64,000 nucleotides of DNA, taken from NCBI GenBank assembly GCA_012184525.1, contig WOFQ01000009.1:620001-684000 (forward strand). The letters run 5' to 3'. Numbering within the stretch: position 1 is the stretch's first letter; each line of letters opens with the position of its first letter. A program made the position numbers and the translations under genes. The DNA comes from Xenoacremonium recifei. Taxonomy: Eukaryota > Ascomycota > Sordariomycetes > Hypocreales > Nectriaceae. Below are positions 45,450 to 57,906 of this stretch, piece after piece. The notes beneath the pieces were generated by a model. The model was not told where the DNA came from. It searched no databases and saw nothing but the letters and a program-made list of their open reading frames with translations.

Positions 45450-48400
45450 TCAGTCATAACCTCCGCCAATCTGGCTATGGAAGGCCGTGCTGATGCTCTT
45501 CTCGTCATCGTCGTAGCGTCGTCCATATCCATTCCCAGGCGCCATGCGGCCGCTGCTCTCAACGTACTGCTTGAGCCGGTCACTCTGACTGTAAGAGACG
45601 GGGCGCATGCCTGTCACCACATCGTGGAGGCCAGCACCGAGGCTGACTCCTCCTTGGCCGACTCCCTTGCCACCAATGACGCTTGCCGTGGTGTCGGTGA
45701 ACTCAGAGTTAGCAACACTCTCGCCAGCAACGCTCTCGGCCGCACGGCCCCGACTCTTGCCTCCACGAGGACCAGACACTCCCGGCAGGCCAGGCCATTG
45801 GTCGGGAGTGAAACTCGAGAACATAGGAGGGAAAGCGCTGTTCAGCGTCGCCCCTCCAAGAGCAGAGCTATGGATCGAAGAGACGTCGTCGGGGATGTAA
45901 GACACCATAGAGCTAGTCTCAAAATCGCGACCCGGGGGGGCACCGTTGTTGTAGCGGCCATACTGGTAGCCACCACCAGTGCCAGCCGATGACTGCTGGT
46001 TCTTCTGGCGGAAACTGACCTTGGGGCGGTTAAATTGCAAGAGGCAAGCCTGAAGATTGGTCAAGGGCCCCTCGACGAAGCACTTGCGATCCTTGAAGTG
46101 GACGAGTAGGCTATGCCACAGTTCATGCTTAGAAAGAACCTTAGGATTGCCCAGGATCACCACACCATACTTCGCTCGAGTCAGGGCAACATTCATTCGT
46201 CGAGGGTCTGACAAGAAGCCGATTCCTTGGTTGTCGTTGGATCGAACACAGGAGAGCACAATGAAATCCTTCTCACGACCTTGGAACGCATCGACAGAGG
46301 CAACCTCCACACGCTTGTACCAATCCTTCTTGAAGGTTCCCGAGTTCTGCATCGTCGTAACGATGTAACTCCTCTGGCCCTCGTACGGGGTAATGACACC
46401 GATGTCCTCGGGTCTTACATCAGCCTTGAAAAACCGAGTGACAGCCTTCTCGACGTTGGATGCTTCGGTACGGTTGAGATATGACGTTCCAGAGGCCGAA
46501 ATTTCCTCATGGCCCAGGTTAGACCAGAACATCATTGGCGAATCTGCAACTGGCCAGGGGAAATCGAGTTCCTTCTTAAGTCGGTTCTCGCGTGACACAC
46601 CATTCTGCAAAGTTCCCTCATAGAACATGTTCGAGGGGAAGTCGGACAAGCAGGGGTGCATACGATACTGGGTGTTCAATCGTATAGGGGCTTGACCGAG
46701 ATTCACCAGACGCTCGAACAATGACTGATTGAGACCGGCCTTGGCTGCCTTCTTGTTCATGATGACTGGACCAAGCTGCTTGTGATCTCCGACGAGAACC
46801 ACTTGCTTGCATCCAAGAACCAGAGGAATCATGCACTCAGGTTCGGCCGACTGAGTCGACTCGTCAATCAGAACGTTTCGGAACTTCATCTTGGACAGAC
46901 GGGGATCGCCAGCACCGACGCAGGTGCAGCAGACGACATCGGCGTTGTTGAGAATTTCTCGCTCGGCAACCTTAGTCAGCTGCTTGAACTTCTTCTCATC
47001 CTGGCTTGACAGTTCGCCGAGCTCGTTCTTCAGCTGGGACAGCTTAACAAGCTCGCTGTTGTGTTCTGACATCCGAACTTGCTCATGCAGGGCAAGGAAG
47101 CTCACCGAGGACTCAACATCCTCGCGTGACTTGGCAGTGAGACGAACCACCTTCAGACCAGTCAAGTGCACGCGCTCGCAGAGTTGATCCACCGCGACGT
47201 TGGAGGGCGCACAAACGAGGACTTGGCTGCCGCTGATTTTGGCAAGGTGGTAAATGATGGTGGCCGAGGTGACAGTTTTGCCGGTTCCTGGAGGTCCTTG
47301 GATGAGACTCAGGGGCTTCTGCAGCACTTCCTTGACTGCCTCAACTTGGCTGGTGTTGAGGTCAGGCAGGTTAGGAGCTGACCACTTCTTGGGCATGTTG
47401 GCCTTCAGCGGTTGAAACTTGACATCATGACCAAGCAGGGTGTGAAAGATGAAGCCTGACACACTCAAGTCGTCGACCGCAAAAGTCTTCATAGCAAGCT
47501 GCATACGGTCATAGGACGTAGCTTTCCATACATAGTCTGCCGAAAAGTTGTGAGACAGGTCGGTTGGGACTGACTTGTCGTTGCCGCTCTTCCGTAGTTC
47601 GAGGGTCACCTCATCAGATTGGTTGTTAGGGATCTTGATAACATATCCAACGCCCTCCCACTGTGCTCTCAATTCTCCCTTGTAGCGCAGACGCATCTCG
47701 TCGCCGACTGCCAACTTGACATCTCCGGTATCAATCTTGTGCAAGTTGAAGCTCACAAGATGCTTGTTGTTCAAGCCATAGTCCCATCGAACGGTCAGCC
47801 CGTCCTCGGACTGGGCTTCCTTCAGCTTCTTGTCGTAATCAGACTCCATCTTGACCAAGGGGCCAAAAATGTTCTGGTAATGGTACGGGTCGTCATACTT
47901 CAACAGGACCGGCTGAGGCTCATCGTCCACGTTGCTCGCCTTCTCCAAATCCACAATCGTGGCCGTGGGTTCGATCTTCCACATCTCCTCGAGTTTGGCC
48001 ATCATGTTTGGAGTCAGGTGGCGGGCTCGGAGCTGCTCGGCATCGGAAGGGCTTGACACGAGCCAGGGCAAGAAGGCTCGCTCTTCGATGAGTGGTTGCC
48101 ATCGTGAGGTATCCCAGTTCATGTCCTTGGTCGATGGGGTTGCGGCGCATGGCTGGCGACAAAGAAGAACGACGACCGTATCGGACTTGGCAGGAATGAA
48201 CCCAAGAATGAACGCATTCTTCGTGCCGCAGTTGTAGCATTCGAGGACGGTATCGCCGAGGGTAGATTCAGGGTGCAGCTGCACCTCTTTGTGGCGGGCT
48301 CGGACAAGATGGTTTACGATGTGAGTCGAGGTGCCATTGCCGCGGGCGCTGCAGAACCATTTGTTGCAAGTCAGACACTTGACGACGGAGGCCGGAGAGT

Positions 48401-48754
48401 GAATGCCGCAGTAACTATCACCAAATGTCAGCCCTATTCCCTCCAATCGCCTTTTTGGACAACCTACGCGCAAGCATGAGCTGGAAGCTCTTTCTCCTCC
48501 TCGTGGCCTTTCAGCTTCAGGCCCGTCATGCCATCGACCGGAACGCTGTTCAGACTATCATTGTCGTCATCCTCATAGGCCTCGGTCTGGTTATCATCAT
48601 CGTCGGCTCGACGGCGGCCGCTCCGACCTCCAAATTTGCTGTAGAGCAGGCTCTCGTCGGGGTCGATTGCGGAAAGATCGTCAGCGCCAGCCTTGATCGC
48701 GGCAGCAGAGTCGGATATCAAGTGATTTCCCACGTGGGTGAAGGCACCCTCCAT
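45450..48754 (-). CDS. upf1: Regulator of nonsense transcripts 1 (UPF1/NAM7) RNA helicase
   Basis: Exons (minus strand) 48468..48754 and 45450..48414 give 1083 residues. An acidic N-terminus leads to the Cys/His-rich domain (HACAYCGIHSPASVVKC, then CNKWFCSARG and CYNCGTKNAF), which binds Upf2. Helicase superfamily 1B motifs follow: Walker A SLIQGPPGTGKT at about residue 467, VLIDESTQSAEPE (motif II), LVGDHKQLGPVI (motif III), LNTQYRMHP (motif IV), VASVDAFQGREKDFI (motif V) and NVALTRAKYG (motif VI). The C-terminal tail is Gly/Ser/Tyr-rich with some SQ sites. UPF1 unwinds RNA in the cytoplasm and drives nonsense-mediated mRNA decay with Upf2 and Upf3. The single 53-base intron splits the first CH-domain Ala codon. 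It is divergent from imp4. Confidence 0.97.
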
Positions 48755-49409
48755 TGTCGTGGTTATGGAAGTTCGGTAGCTGGTAGGGTTTTCCTGCGAG
48801 AGTCAGTGAGGCTGAAGGTGGCGGGGTACCTGGAGGAAGACTCCAAAACTGTAGAAAGCAACCGTGGCACTCCGAGAAAAGTTTGGGGCTTTCCACCAGG
48901 AAGCGAAGCCGACTCACCTTCAGCTATTATCCCTTCAAAGTGTGTTCAGGCGCAAAGTCTCGGGCGACTCAGGCTCGGGTGGGACTTGGAAAGAGATCGA
49001 GGGTTGCAGATCGTCGAGAAGGCTCACATCATCGCGAAGAACGATGCACCGAGAAAATAGTGTCGCAGGCTGCGAGAAGAGGCGATTCGAGTGGCGAAAG
49101 CTTTCGAGTGTCTGCTCGGTCGGCGCAACGCAGCATGCAAATCGGTCCTAAGAAAACGAATGTGCTAAGAAATCGGTTTTATATGCTTTCATGAATGAAC
49201 AACCAGACCCTCTTGTCCACGAAGTTTGGTGGGACATTTTGCGCCCACGTGATAGGCGGTGCTGCTATCGATAAGCGCCTCATCTGCGGCAAAACCGATA
49301 AGTAACTTTTCTGGCTCGAGCAGCCGAAAAATTCAAGACGATTCTTAGAGCAAACCAGCCTCTACGAGTTTGCATATCCAAAGCTGCGGGCATCGCAGAA
49401 ATATTCATA
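48755..49409. promoter_or_regulatory. Divergent promoter region of upf1 and imp4 with ribosome-biogenesis-like motifs
   Basis: 655 bases. Near the imp4 side are a palindromic CACGTG (49246..49251, Cbf1/bHLH type), a CTCATC core (49279..49284, reverse of the PAC core GATGAG) and GAAAAATT (49326..49333, RRPE-like). PAC and RRPE elements accompany ribosome-biogenesis genes in yeasts. Function here is inferred from the motifs only. Confidence 0.35.
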
Positions 49410-50366
49410 ATGATTGTGAGTTATGGGGTTTCTGTCTTGGATTCTCCGCTATAATTTACTAACAATAATTTTCAGCGCAAACAAGCACGCCAACGGCGAG
49501 ATTATCTCTATCGACGAGCCCTCCTGCTGAGAGATGCGGAGATCAGTGAGAAGAGGGCCAAACTGAGGTCCTCCTTGGCTTCGGGGAAGCCATTGGACCC
49601 GACAATTGCGAACGACAAGAGTCTGAGAAAAGACTATCAGTACGACGAGTCTCGACCTGACCTTACGACCAACGAACAACTTGATCTCGACGACGAATAC
49701 GCTCAGCTCTCTGGCATCGTCGACCCCAGGGTCCTTGTTACAACATCTCGCGATCCCTCGGCACGATTGGCAGCTTTTGCCAAGGAGATTCGATTACTTT
49801 TGCCCACAGCGGTTCGACTCAACCGTGGAAACCTCATCCTGCCCGACCTAGTGAGATCCGCCCAGTCGGCTGGCTTGTCGGACGTGGTCCTCCTTCACGA
49901 ACACCGAGGAACTCCGACTGCCTTGACGGTGTCGCACTTCCCTCACGGGCCGACGGTTTCCTTTTCATTACACAATGTGGTCTTGCGACATGATATCCCT
50001 GGAAGCGTTCGAGGAACGGTCAGCGAGTCGTATCCTCACCTCATCTTTGATGGGTTCACCTCGAGGCTGGGAGAACGAGTTGTCAAGGTTTTGAAGCACC
50101 TCTTCCCGCCCCGCGAGGCCATCACAAGCAAGAATAAGGTCGGCAACCGGGTAGTGACATTCAAGAACCTCGAGGACAGCATAGAAGTCAGACACCACGT
50201 TTTCGTGCGGACCGGTTACGACAGCGTTGAGCTAGCAGAGGTCGGCCCCCGAATGACCATGAGGGTATTCGAAATCCGCAGCGGTACGCTTGAGAACAAA
50301 GACGGAGACGTTGAGTGGCATCTTACTCAATACACGAGAACTGCGAAGAAGAAGAACTATCTCTGA
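49410..50366 (+). CDS. imp4: U3 snoRNP protein Imp4 (Brix domain)
   Basis: The first coding exon is only six bases (ATGATT, 49410..49415). It is joined over a 60-base intron with a CTAAC branch site to 49476..50366, giving 298 residues. The junction yields MIRKQARQRRDYLYRRA, the near-invariant Imp4 start, which fixes the tiny exon. The Brix domain covers about residues 85-265, with PRVLVTTSRDPS, LPTAVRLNRGNLILPDLV, HEHRGTPTALTVSHFPHGPT and the ending EVGPRMTMRVFEIRSGTLE. Imp4 works with Mpp10 and Imp3 in the nucleolar small-subunit processome for 18S rRNA maturation. Confidence 0.95.
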
Positions 50367-52025
50367 GTCGGCAGTCTTTTCTCGAGATGGGAGTATTGGA
50401 GTCATATTTGGATATACCCGTGCGGCCTACGCATATCTACATGGTCACATCAAAAGTTCTAAGAGAATATTACGATACACAAGCACAAGAGGAAGGGCAA
50501 TGAGATCACTGCACCTTGAAGCAAGCATAGCTAGAGGTGATTCTAGAACATTGCCGTTCTTGTGCACTCGCTAAGATCAGCGCCCGTCTGCGCATACGGA
50601 CGGAGTACGGAGTTGAGGTACTGCGAGCGGATAGCGCGGCGATGTGGCTCGGCGCACTCGGACACGGAGGACTCGGACACGGGAAAACAGCTACTTGACG
50701 CTGTACCATTTCCAAGGGCAGCTGACAGTGAAGATCTGGCCATGGTGGAGAACATAACTGCGATACGGTTTTGCAGGTAACAAACAGCCTATTGAGAGGG
50801 CATTATTGGCTCATGATGGCCAACCTGAAGGAAGATGGTGAAGTCATGGGAAGAGTCCGAAGAAAGATGCGCTCGGAAAAGGTGGTGCATCCGACGGGCC
50901 AGGCAGCTGGATTACCTACTAGGTAGTTGCCAATAAAACACCTTCAAGTTAAACAAGAGGACACCAGCCACAGAAGGCTGAGTCGTTCATGACGACGATA
51001 GTGAAACAGTCCCTGTCAATATCCAATTCGTTTCGTTTCAATTCGGCTGTTGCCAGACCAGATCGTCCCGCCCCTTGCCCGACGGAGTTGTGAATGCGAA
51101 TGGATGGATTGCGAGCTAGAAACGAGGCGCAGGCAGTCGTGGCCATTGCCAGCCCGTGGCCACACCCGGACTCCTCAGCCTCACGGGACAGGATAGATCG
51201 CTGCACTCGGCGATTCACACCCGCTGTGTGGCCCTGTAGCTTGACAAAGTTGACAGCGTCAGAGCCCACCCCGGTGCTTATTTTTGGCGGCCCCGCCACA
51301 TGCACCCTGCAGCGGTCGCATAGTTCAGTGGGGAAGGAGCGACCGCGGGCGACCGACCCTGCCGAGCCTTTCTGTGTACGGATCGGTCAGCGGGCGAAGC
51401 AAAGCAGCGAAACCAAACCTAAGGAAGGTAGCCTGAAATTTGCACGAGCTCGGAGTCCTGCTGTATACAAAATAGCGATGCTCGTCGCAATTCCCCGTCC
51501 TCGCCTCTGCTTCCGCCTCGTGAAAAATCAGTAATCCTAATCTTGTTTGACTAATTTGACGGCCGCGCCCTACCTCCTCCAACCCTCGTCCTTTGTCGCT
51601 GCAATTCGATTCAAGGAAAGCTCTGCAGTGACGTATCCCTGACCACCTGGTCCGAGCCCGTCGTCCGACAAGGAAAATTAGCTGGAGATTGCCCCGAGAA
51701 AGGACCCTGCCAGCACACCAGCCACTGACAGCAGACGACTCTGGGGGAACTTTGGCGACCCGCCGCCACTGAAGAATAGGTGCAGCAGGTGCTGGAAGAA
51801 AAAAAGGCCCGCCCGTAGCAACCACCTCTCGCGCTATCGAGCAACTGGGAAGGCCGCTGTCCGCCAGGGATTTGACGAGAGCTCCCGCATCCCCATCCTT
51901 CCCGACGACATCTCCTGCCGCTCTTGCGATTCCTCCTCCTCCTCTCTCACCTCCACCATCCGCTTCCCTCCCCTCTCCCCCGGATTGTCGCCCATCGCTA
52001 CCGATACCGAGCATCGCCGTTCGCT
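50367..52025. other. Long intergenic/5' leader region of the syntaxin gene
   Basis: About 1.66 kb without a supported gene. Bases 51900-52025 are strongly C/T-rich, as in many fungal leaders. An eight-base inverted repeat (GCGGTCGC 51312..51319 / GCGACCGC 51339..51346) encloses a tRNA-D-arm-like stretch but does not fold as a tRNA. Confidence 0.5.
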
Positions 52026-53143
52026 ATGTCCTACAATCAATATAGCCAGAACCCCTACGAGACGGCCCCGGCCCAAGAGACCGGTGGCTACAACTACGGC
52101 CAGGTGAGTCTCTCGCAGCTTGCAGCCCGCCGCCTCCGGGCGTCAGCTCCCGCCAGCGCCGCAGTCCGATCCCGTCGCATAAGCGCAGCCGCTGACCTCG
52201 CAAACAGGCCAACCCGTACGCCCCCAACGACCAGTACGAGATGCAGGACTACAACAACAACACAAACGCCTACCAGCAGCCGCCCGCGCAGTCGGCGCTG
52301 TCGCAGCAGGAGTTCCTCAACCGCGTCCAGAACCTGCGCAACGAGATCAAGGGCCTCACCAGCGACGTCGACTACATCGGCCAGCTGCATCAGCGCACCC
52401 TCAGCAGCACCGACGGCTCGGCCAAGGACCAGTTGGAGCAGTTTGTGTCCCAGACGCAGATCCGCAACACCGCAATCAAGGATGGCATCAAGGGTCTTGA
52501 GCGCGACCTAGCCAAGACCACCGACGGCTCGCGCAACACCAAGAACACCCAGCTGCAGTCCCTGAAGACCTTCTTCAAGTCCGAGCTTGACAAGTACCAG
52601 AGCATTGAGCGCGACTACCAGCAGCGATACCGCGACCAGATCGCTCGCCAGTACCGCATCGTGAACCCGGATGCTACCGAGGAGCAGGTTGCCGAAGCCA
52701 GCCAGGCCGACTGGGGCAACGAGGGTGTTTTCCAGACCGCGGTATGTCTTCCTTTTTCACTGCCGTTCGGGCAATTGAGCTAACTCTGGACCCAGCTACG
52801 GACCAACCGTACTGGCCATGCCAGCTCTGTGCTCGGCAACGTGCGCGCTCGCCACAACGAGCTCCAGCGCATCGAGCAGACCCTGTCCGAGATTGCCATT
52901 CTCTACGAGGAGCTCGCCACCATGGTCGAGCAGCAGGACCCCGTCATCCAGGCCGCCGAGAACAACGCCATCAACACGGTCGAGAACATCGAGAAGGGCA
53001 ACGAGCAGGTCAAGCAGGCCAACAAGCACGCCCGGAACCGTCGCAAGCTCAAGTGGTGGTGCGCTCTCGTCGTCTTCCTCATCATTCTCGCAATCGCCCT
53101 TGGTGTCGGTCTCGGTGTCGCCCTGACCAAGAACAACTCCTAG
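52026..53143 (+). CDS. sso1: Plasma-membrane t-SNARE, syntaxin (Sso1/2 type)
   Basis: Exons 52026..52103, 52208..52741 and 52796..53143 sum to 960 bases and give 319 residues. An N-terminal Asn/Gln/Tyr/Pro-rich tail precedes the three-helix Habc domain (SQQEFLNRVQNLRNEIKGL through YQSIERDYQQRYRDQIARQY). The SNARE helix (VRARHNELQRIEQTLSEIA ... NAINTVENIEKGNEQVKQA) has the central Gln in TMVEQQDPVIQ. The C-terminus has a basic patch followed by a membrane anchor (WWCALVVFLIILAIALGVGLGVAL). Sso-type syntaxins pair with Sec9 and Snc in exocytosis at the plasma membrane and hyphal tip. Which of the two Sso paralogues this is cannot be decided here. Confidence 0.94.
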
Positions 53144-54197
53144 AAGGAGAAACCACAGTCACCCACACCTTTACCACAACCAACAGAGGTCACGGTCAGC
53201 GCGAGACCTACCGCGACAGCAGCGTTCTTGCTGTCCTCTTCGCCAACGCCGTCATGACGAGGATCTAGCTGCTCGGCTTTCCAAGCGGATACTACCACAT
53301 TATAGACCTTTGATGATGCATGTTTTTCCCAGTTTCGCTTTTACACGCACTGCGATGCGAACGCACTGCCATATACGACTCGTTCGACATATCGCGTACC
53401 CGCTCTAAAACAACTCCCCGCCATACTTAATTTCGCGAGCCTTTCTCGAGGCGTAGAGGGACGCATGGGATGGTACCACACCAGGACGGGAGACGATGCG
53501 AAGATGGTTTCACGAAAAGAAAAGGGGTCTTTCATGAAGGCCCTCGGAGGGGAACGTCTTTCCTATGCTTTGCTTGCTTGCTGCTTTCGACCTTCTTCTT
53601 CTGTAGGAATACTTTCTGCTGGAATGCAGCAAGTCGGGTTCTGGAGTTGTATTTATCGTTGATCCAGAACGGGTTTTGGACGGAAGAGCCTCGGGTTGCG
53701 AGGCTGGCAGGGAGGAAGAAATTAATAATATTCACCAGGACGAAGTACTATATGTATGACGCAAGGGCGGAAGGTTCTTGTATAGATGACAGTTCCAATT
53801 AAATCGATACGAATATCCTGTGATGGTTCCAGCTTAGACCTCAAATCACAACCTGTTCAAACTGCGAGCCTCAGGTTCATGGAACAATTCGGTGAGAGAG
53901 GTAATATTATTTACAAAAGTTACACTAGAGGGTTCGTTGTGCATTACAAATATCTCCCGACTCCAGGACATGAGCCTCACTTTTCCCCCTGGATGTGAGA
54001 CGACAACAAGAACCTAAAACTCGCAGCTCCGTCCGCGCCAGGGGGACTTCCAACGTCGTCGTTTTTCTTTCCCGCGCAAAAAAACCCCTCATCCAGAAAA
54101 TGCCCCGGCGCTTCTTCCATCTTCAACTCGTACACAGAGGGCGGCCCTCGACAGCAATTTAGAAATGGTTTTGTACATGAGAGAAAGGGGTGGGCGT
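53144..54197. other. Intergenic between convergent syntaxin and TOM70 genes
   Basis: About 1.05 kb holding both 3' flanks. Short open frames lack family resemblance. Confidence 0.5.
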
Positions 54198-56259
54198 CTA
54201 CGCGGGCATGCGCAGACCGCCTGGGCCGCCGGGGCCGCCGGCCAGCTTGGCGGCTAGCTTGGGGTACTTCTCGGTGACCATGACCTGTGTCCGCGTGGCT
54301 TCGGCGTAGGAGAGCGCGTTGACGATCTCGCCTTCGGTGCGGGCGAGTTCGGCGGCGCGCTCGAAGTACTGCAGGGCGGCGTGGACGTTGTTCTGCTGGA
54401 GGAGGAGCTGGGCCATGGTGGCGACGGCGATGTCGCACTCGGGATCGACTACGCTTGGTCAGTATTGCGGGTTCTATCATCTCGATGGGCGCGGGAAACT
54501 TACTGATGAGTGCCTTCTGGCACAGCTTCTCGGCCTCCTTGAAGTCTTGCTTCCACTGGAACAGGGCCAGGGCCTTGTTGATCAGGGGCAGGACGTTCAT
54601 GGACATGGGCTTGGTCTGCTTCTCCATCTCCATGGCGGTGTCGAACTTCTCGATGGCCTCGGCGAAGTTGCCCTGGTCGAGGAGAAGCTCGCCGTAGTAG
54701 TTGTACACATCAGGGACCTTGGGGAAGTTCTTGATGCAGCGTCGGAAGGTGGCCATGGAAGAGGCAATGGAGCCCATCTTGTACTGCGTGACACCGAGTT
54801 GGATGTGCGAGAAGATGAAGTCCTTGTCCAGGTCAATCGACTTCTGGTAGTCCTTCTGGGCGTCTGAGAGGTTGTTCTTGATGAAGTGAGCCTGAGCTCG
54901 GTGGTAGTAGACGTCGGGGTCGTCCTTGTTCTGCTCCAACGCCATGGCGAACTCAGCCTCGGCCTTCTCGGGCTCTCCAAGCTCAAGGCTGATGCTAGCA
55001 CGCTTGATGTAGCTCTGTGTCATCGAGGGGTCCAGCTCGATGCTCTTGTTGAAGTCACTGGTGGCCTCGGCGTGGTTGCCCAGCAGAGTTCGGAAGGTTC
55101 CGCGCATGTTATAAGCGAGGGCCTCATACTCGTCGAGGCCGCCAAGCTCCAAGGCCTTCTCGAAAGCAAGTCGGGCCTCCTCGTATCCTTCACCAGTCCT
55201 CTTCTCCAGCGACTGGAGACCAAGCTGCATCTGTCCCTTGCCGGTGTCCAGCGAGAGCTCGTCGGAATCCTCAAGGCCAGCCGGCCGGGGCTTGGGCCTG
55301 AAGCTCTGGAGGTAGTTCCCGACGAAGATGGGGCTGGGCAGCTTGGCCGGCCTGCTTGCCATCATCTCCTTGGCCTTCTGCTCGGCGAACGTCTTCAGAA
55401 GTCGCTCCACTGCTTGCGCCGTTGACTCGCTCTTGAAGTTATCGATGATGCAAGACGCGGTGAAGTCGAGGAGGGCCTCGGAGTACATCTTCTGGTGCTC
55501 GTAGGCGGTAGCGCGGCGGTTAATCGCCTTGACATACTCGGGATCCATGTTGATGGCAGCAGTTGTATCCTCAATGACCTGATCCCACTCGCTCATAGCG
55601 CTGTGGCAGGCTGCTCGGTTGGAGAAGAAGACGGGGTCGGGCTTGCAGAGAATGGCCTTGGAGTAAAGGTCGATGGCCTTGTTATAGGCCTTGTCGCCAT
55701 ACGCCCTGTTTCCAGCCTGCTTGAGCTTCGCCGCGTACTCTTCGCGCTGCTGCTGGGTCAGGGTCTGGACGGAAGCTTCGTCGATTTCAGGCAGTTCCGA
55801 CTCGACGGTGACTGAGGGAGCGGGCGCAGCGGCGGACTGCGATTGGGATGGGCCAGCCGGTGCGGCCGTCTTATCGGCTTCGGCCTTGCGCTCTGCCTCT
55901 TTTCGCTTTCTCCTTTCCTTCTTGCTGAGCTTCGGGGACGAGTCCTTGGGTTTCTATGAGGCGTGATGGATTAGCTATGTGCCCCGTGGCGGATAGTGGT
56001 TCGATGTCGCTGCCAGGCGCCATCAAGAGCCACGACGATAGCATCGGGAACGGTGCAAATCGACCGCACATACCGAGTCATTGAGGTAGTAGACTACACC
56101 AGCACCGGTCACGACAACGGCGACACCGGCAATGGTGTAAACCACGGCCTTGTTCTCCGACGCCCATGTTGATAACCGGTCCCAGAGTCCGGATGACGAG
56201 TCGACTGGGATGGCGGCAGCGGGCGGGCCCGGAGGCATTGAGGGCAGAGGAGCCGACAT
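54198..56259 (-). CDS. tom70: Mitochondrial import receptor TOM70
   Basis: Exons (minus strand) 56074..56259, 54504..55953 and 54198..54448 sum to 1887 bases and give 628 residues. The N-terminal anchor (VVYTIAGVAVVVTGAGVVYYL, about residues 39-59) is followed by a charged Lys/Glu linker (KLSKKERRKRKEAERKAEADK). An N-terminal TPR clamp (AGNRAYGDKAYNKAIDLYSKAI, then PVFFSNRAACHSA) binds Hsp70/Hsp90 tails. About eight more TPRs follow in the C-terminal precursor-binding domain, ending in a Gly/Pro-rich tail. TOM70 sits in the outer membrane with the TPR domain in the cytosol and receives carrier-type preproteins. Motifs NRRATAYEHQ and YNMRGTFRTLLGN fit fungal TOM70. The second splice (ALI|IDPECD) keeps the last TPR intact. 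Confidence 0.96.
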
Positions 56260-57031
56260 TTCGAGGCCTGGCGATGCGAATGAAACGAGCCCGCGGTTGG
56301 GGTGAGTCCAGGTGAGGCCGTCGGGGCGGATGTCGAGGCAGCCAGGAGAAGCCGATGATGTAGGGGCGCTGTAATAGAGGAGCTTCGGCAAGCTGGAGCA
56401 CGCGCAAAAAAAAGCTGACGGCCTGCTTCGAAATTTGGCGCGCCAGGATTGCCTCGGGGGGCCGGCTCCACCGAAGGTTTTTCCGAGTTCTGGAAATGCC
56501 TGAGGCATTCGGGAGATTCCGCAGGTTTGTCATCGACATCCTGCATCGCCACGGACCTACCCTGGAGCAATGATTTCATGGTCCAATTTTAACAAGAGAC
56601 GATCCCACATGTCGATTCCCTGTCGCCTGGCTTGGTCTGATGATCTCGAAATCGCATGATTCGGCGGCTTAAGAGGATCTTGGTCGGAAATCTACGGCTG
56701 TATTTGTTGACATTGGGTGCCAACATCCAATGTTGTTATATGTTGATATCATAGTGTTTTATACGTATAATAGGTTGACCCGCATTGGGAAGACATACCC
56801 AACATGAGGAAAACCGTGCACAAAGAAAAGACGCAAGAAAATGGACGGACATCATCAAAGATGTCCATTCTCAACATTGCCTCAGGTGCATAAGTTGACC
56901 ATATCAAAGGCTGATGGAAAGTTGTGTAGACGATGACTCATGGAGGTTATCTCCTTCGACCTCTTTTCTCCGCATAGCAACATTCACACAACATCAACCT
57001 CCACAATTTTGCAGTCATCGAAACCTACGAG
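56260..57031. other. Divergent intergenic region, TOM70 / aminodeoxychorismate lyase
   Basis: 772 bases. The TOM70 frame is open for some way upstream of its ATG but without conserved sequence. Bases 56700-56800 are AT-rich. Confidence 0.5.
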
Positions 57032-57906
57032 ATGGGTGACGAGTTCTCGCTGTTCACTTCCCTCCGCTATGATCCCCAACTCATGCAGGTTCCCAGCAAG
57101 GGGCTTGCTCACGCGGGATGGAATTTCCAGAACAAGTCATCCTTCTACATGCTTGACTTCCACCGGGACCGAATGCTGAGAGCAGCAACTCACTGGAAGT
57201 GGCAGGCTGCCGTTGATGCTCTTAAGGGACAAGATGGTCTCCAGGCCCTGGAAAAGCTGGCTCAAGAGGCAATCGGACCCTCGCAGGCCGGCCCATTGCG
57301 AGTGCGGATTCTTGTCACGCGTGAGGGAGACATAAAAGTCGAGAAGAACGATACTCCAGAAATGCCGTTGGAGAACATGTTTCCGGAACGGTTCCCGCCG
57401 CCGGGATCAGACCCGGGAGATACAGACCCTAAGAAGCAACCTCAGTATACCCTGCTTGTGGACGGTGCCCAGACCCCGCGATCAGAGTACACGCACTACA
57501 AGACGACACAAAGAGTCATGTACGACGGTGCTCGCCAACGAGGCCGGATCGCCCTAACTGACGCAAAGGAAGTCCTCATGATCAACCAGGATGATGGGTC
57601 AGTCATGGAGGGAAGCACAACGACCCCCTACTTTTGGAGGGATGGTCAATGGGTAACCCCTCCCGTGGCGCCTCAGTTCAGCTGGTCCGATGGAAGCGGG
57701 GGTCAGGACGGTACATCCAGAAGATGGGCCATAGAAAGGTAAGCATTTTCTGCCAATATTTCCCTGAAAGAGACTAAAGGCAATCTACTTTCAATAGGGG
57801 CCTGGCAGTTGAGCAAGTTGTGAAGGCGGATTCTCTCGTTGATGGCGAGGAGTGCTGGATCAGCAATGGCGTGAGAGGTTTCATATTTGCCGTCGTTTCT
57901 CTCTAA
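57032..57906 (+). CDS. abz2: Aminodeoxychorismate lyase-like PLP enzyme (class IV aminotransferase fold)
   Basis: Exons 57032..57738 and 57798..57906 give 271 residues. The fold-type IV features are seen in order. The Lys expected to bind PLP is in THYKTTQRVMYDGARQRG. LMINQDDGSVMEGSTTTPYFWRDGQW is the phosphate-binding and substrate loop. The C-terminal VDGEECWISNGVRGFIFA corresponds to the usual LTNSLRG ending. 4-amino-4-deoxychorismate lyase makes p-aminobenzoate and pyruvate in folate synthesis. Fungal Abz2-type proteins are divergent, so a related class IV aminotransferase role is the alternative. The reading is in frame over the 59-base intron. Confidence 0.8.

Noticed and set aside
51312..51346. 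tRNA-like stretch (A-box-like TAGTTCAGTGG between inverted repeats)
   Set aside because: There is no anticodon arm or T arm in register; only an eight-base inverted repeat remains.
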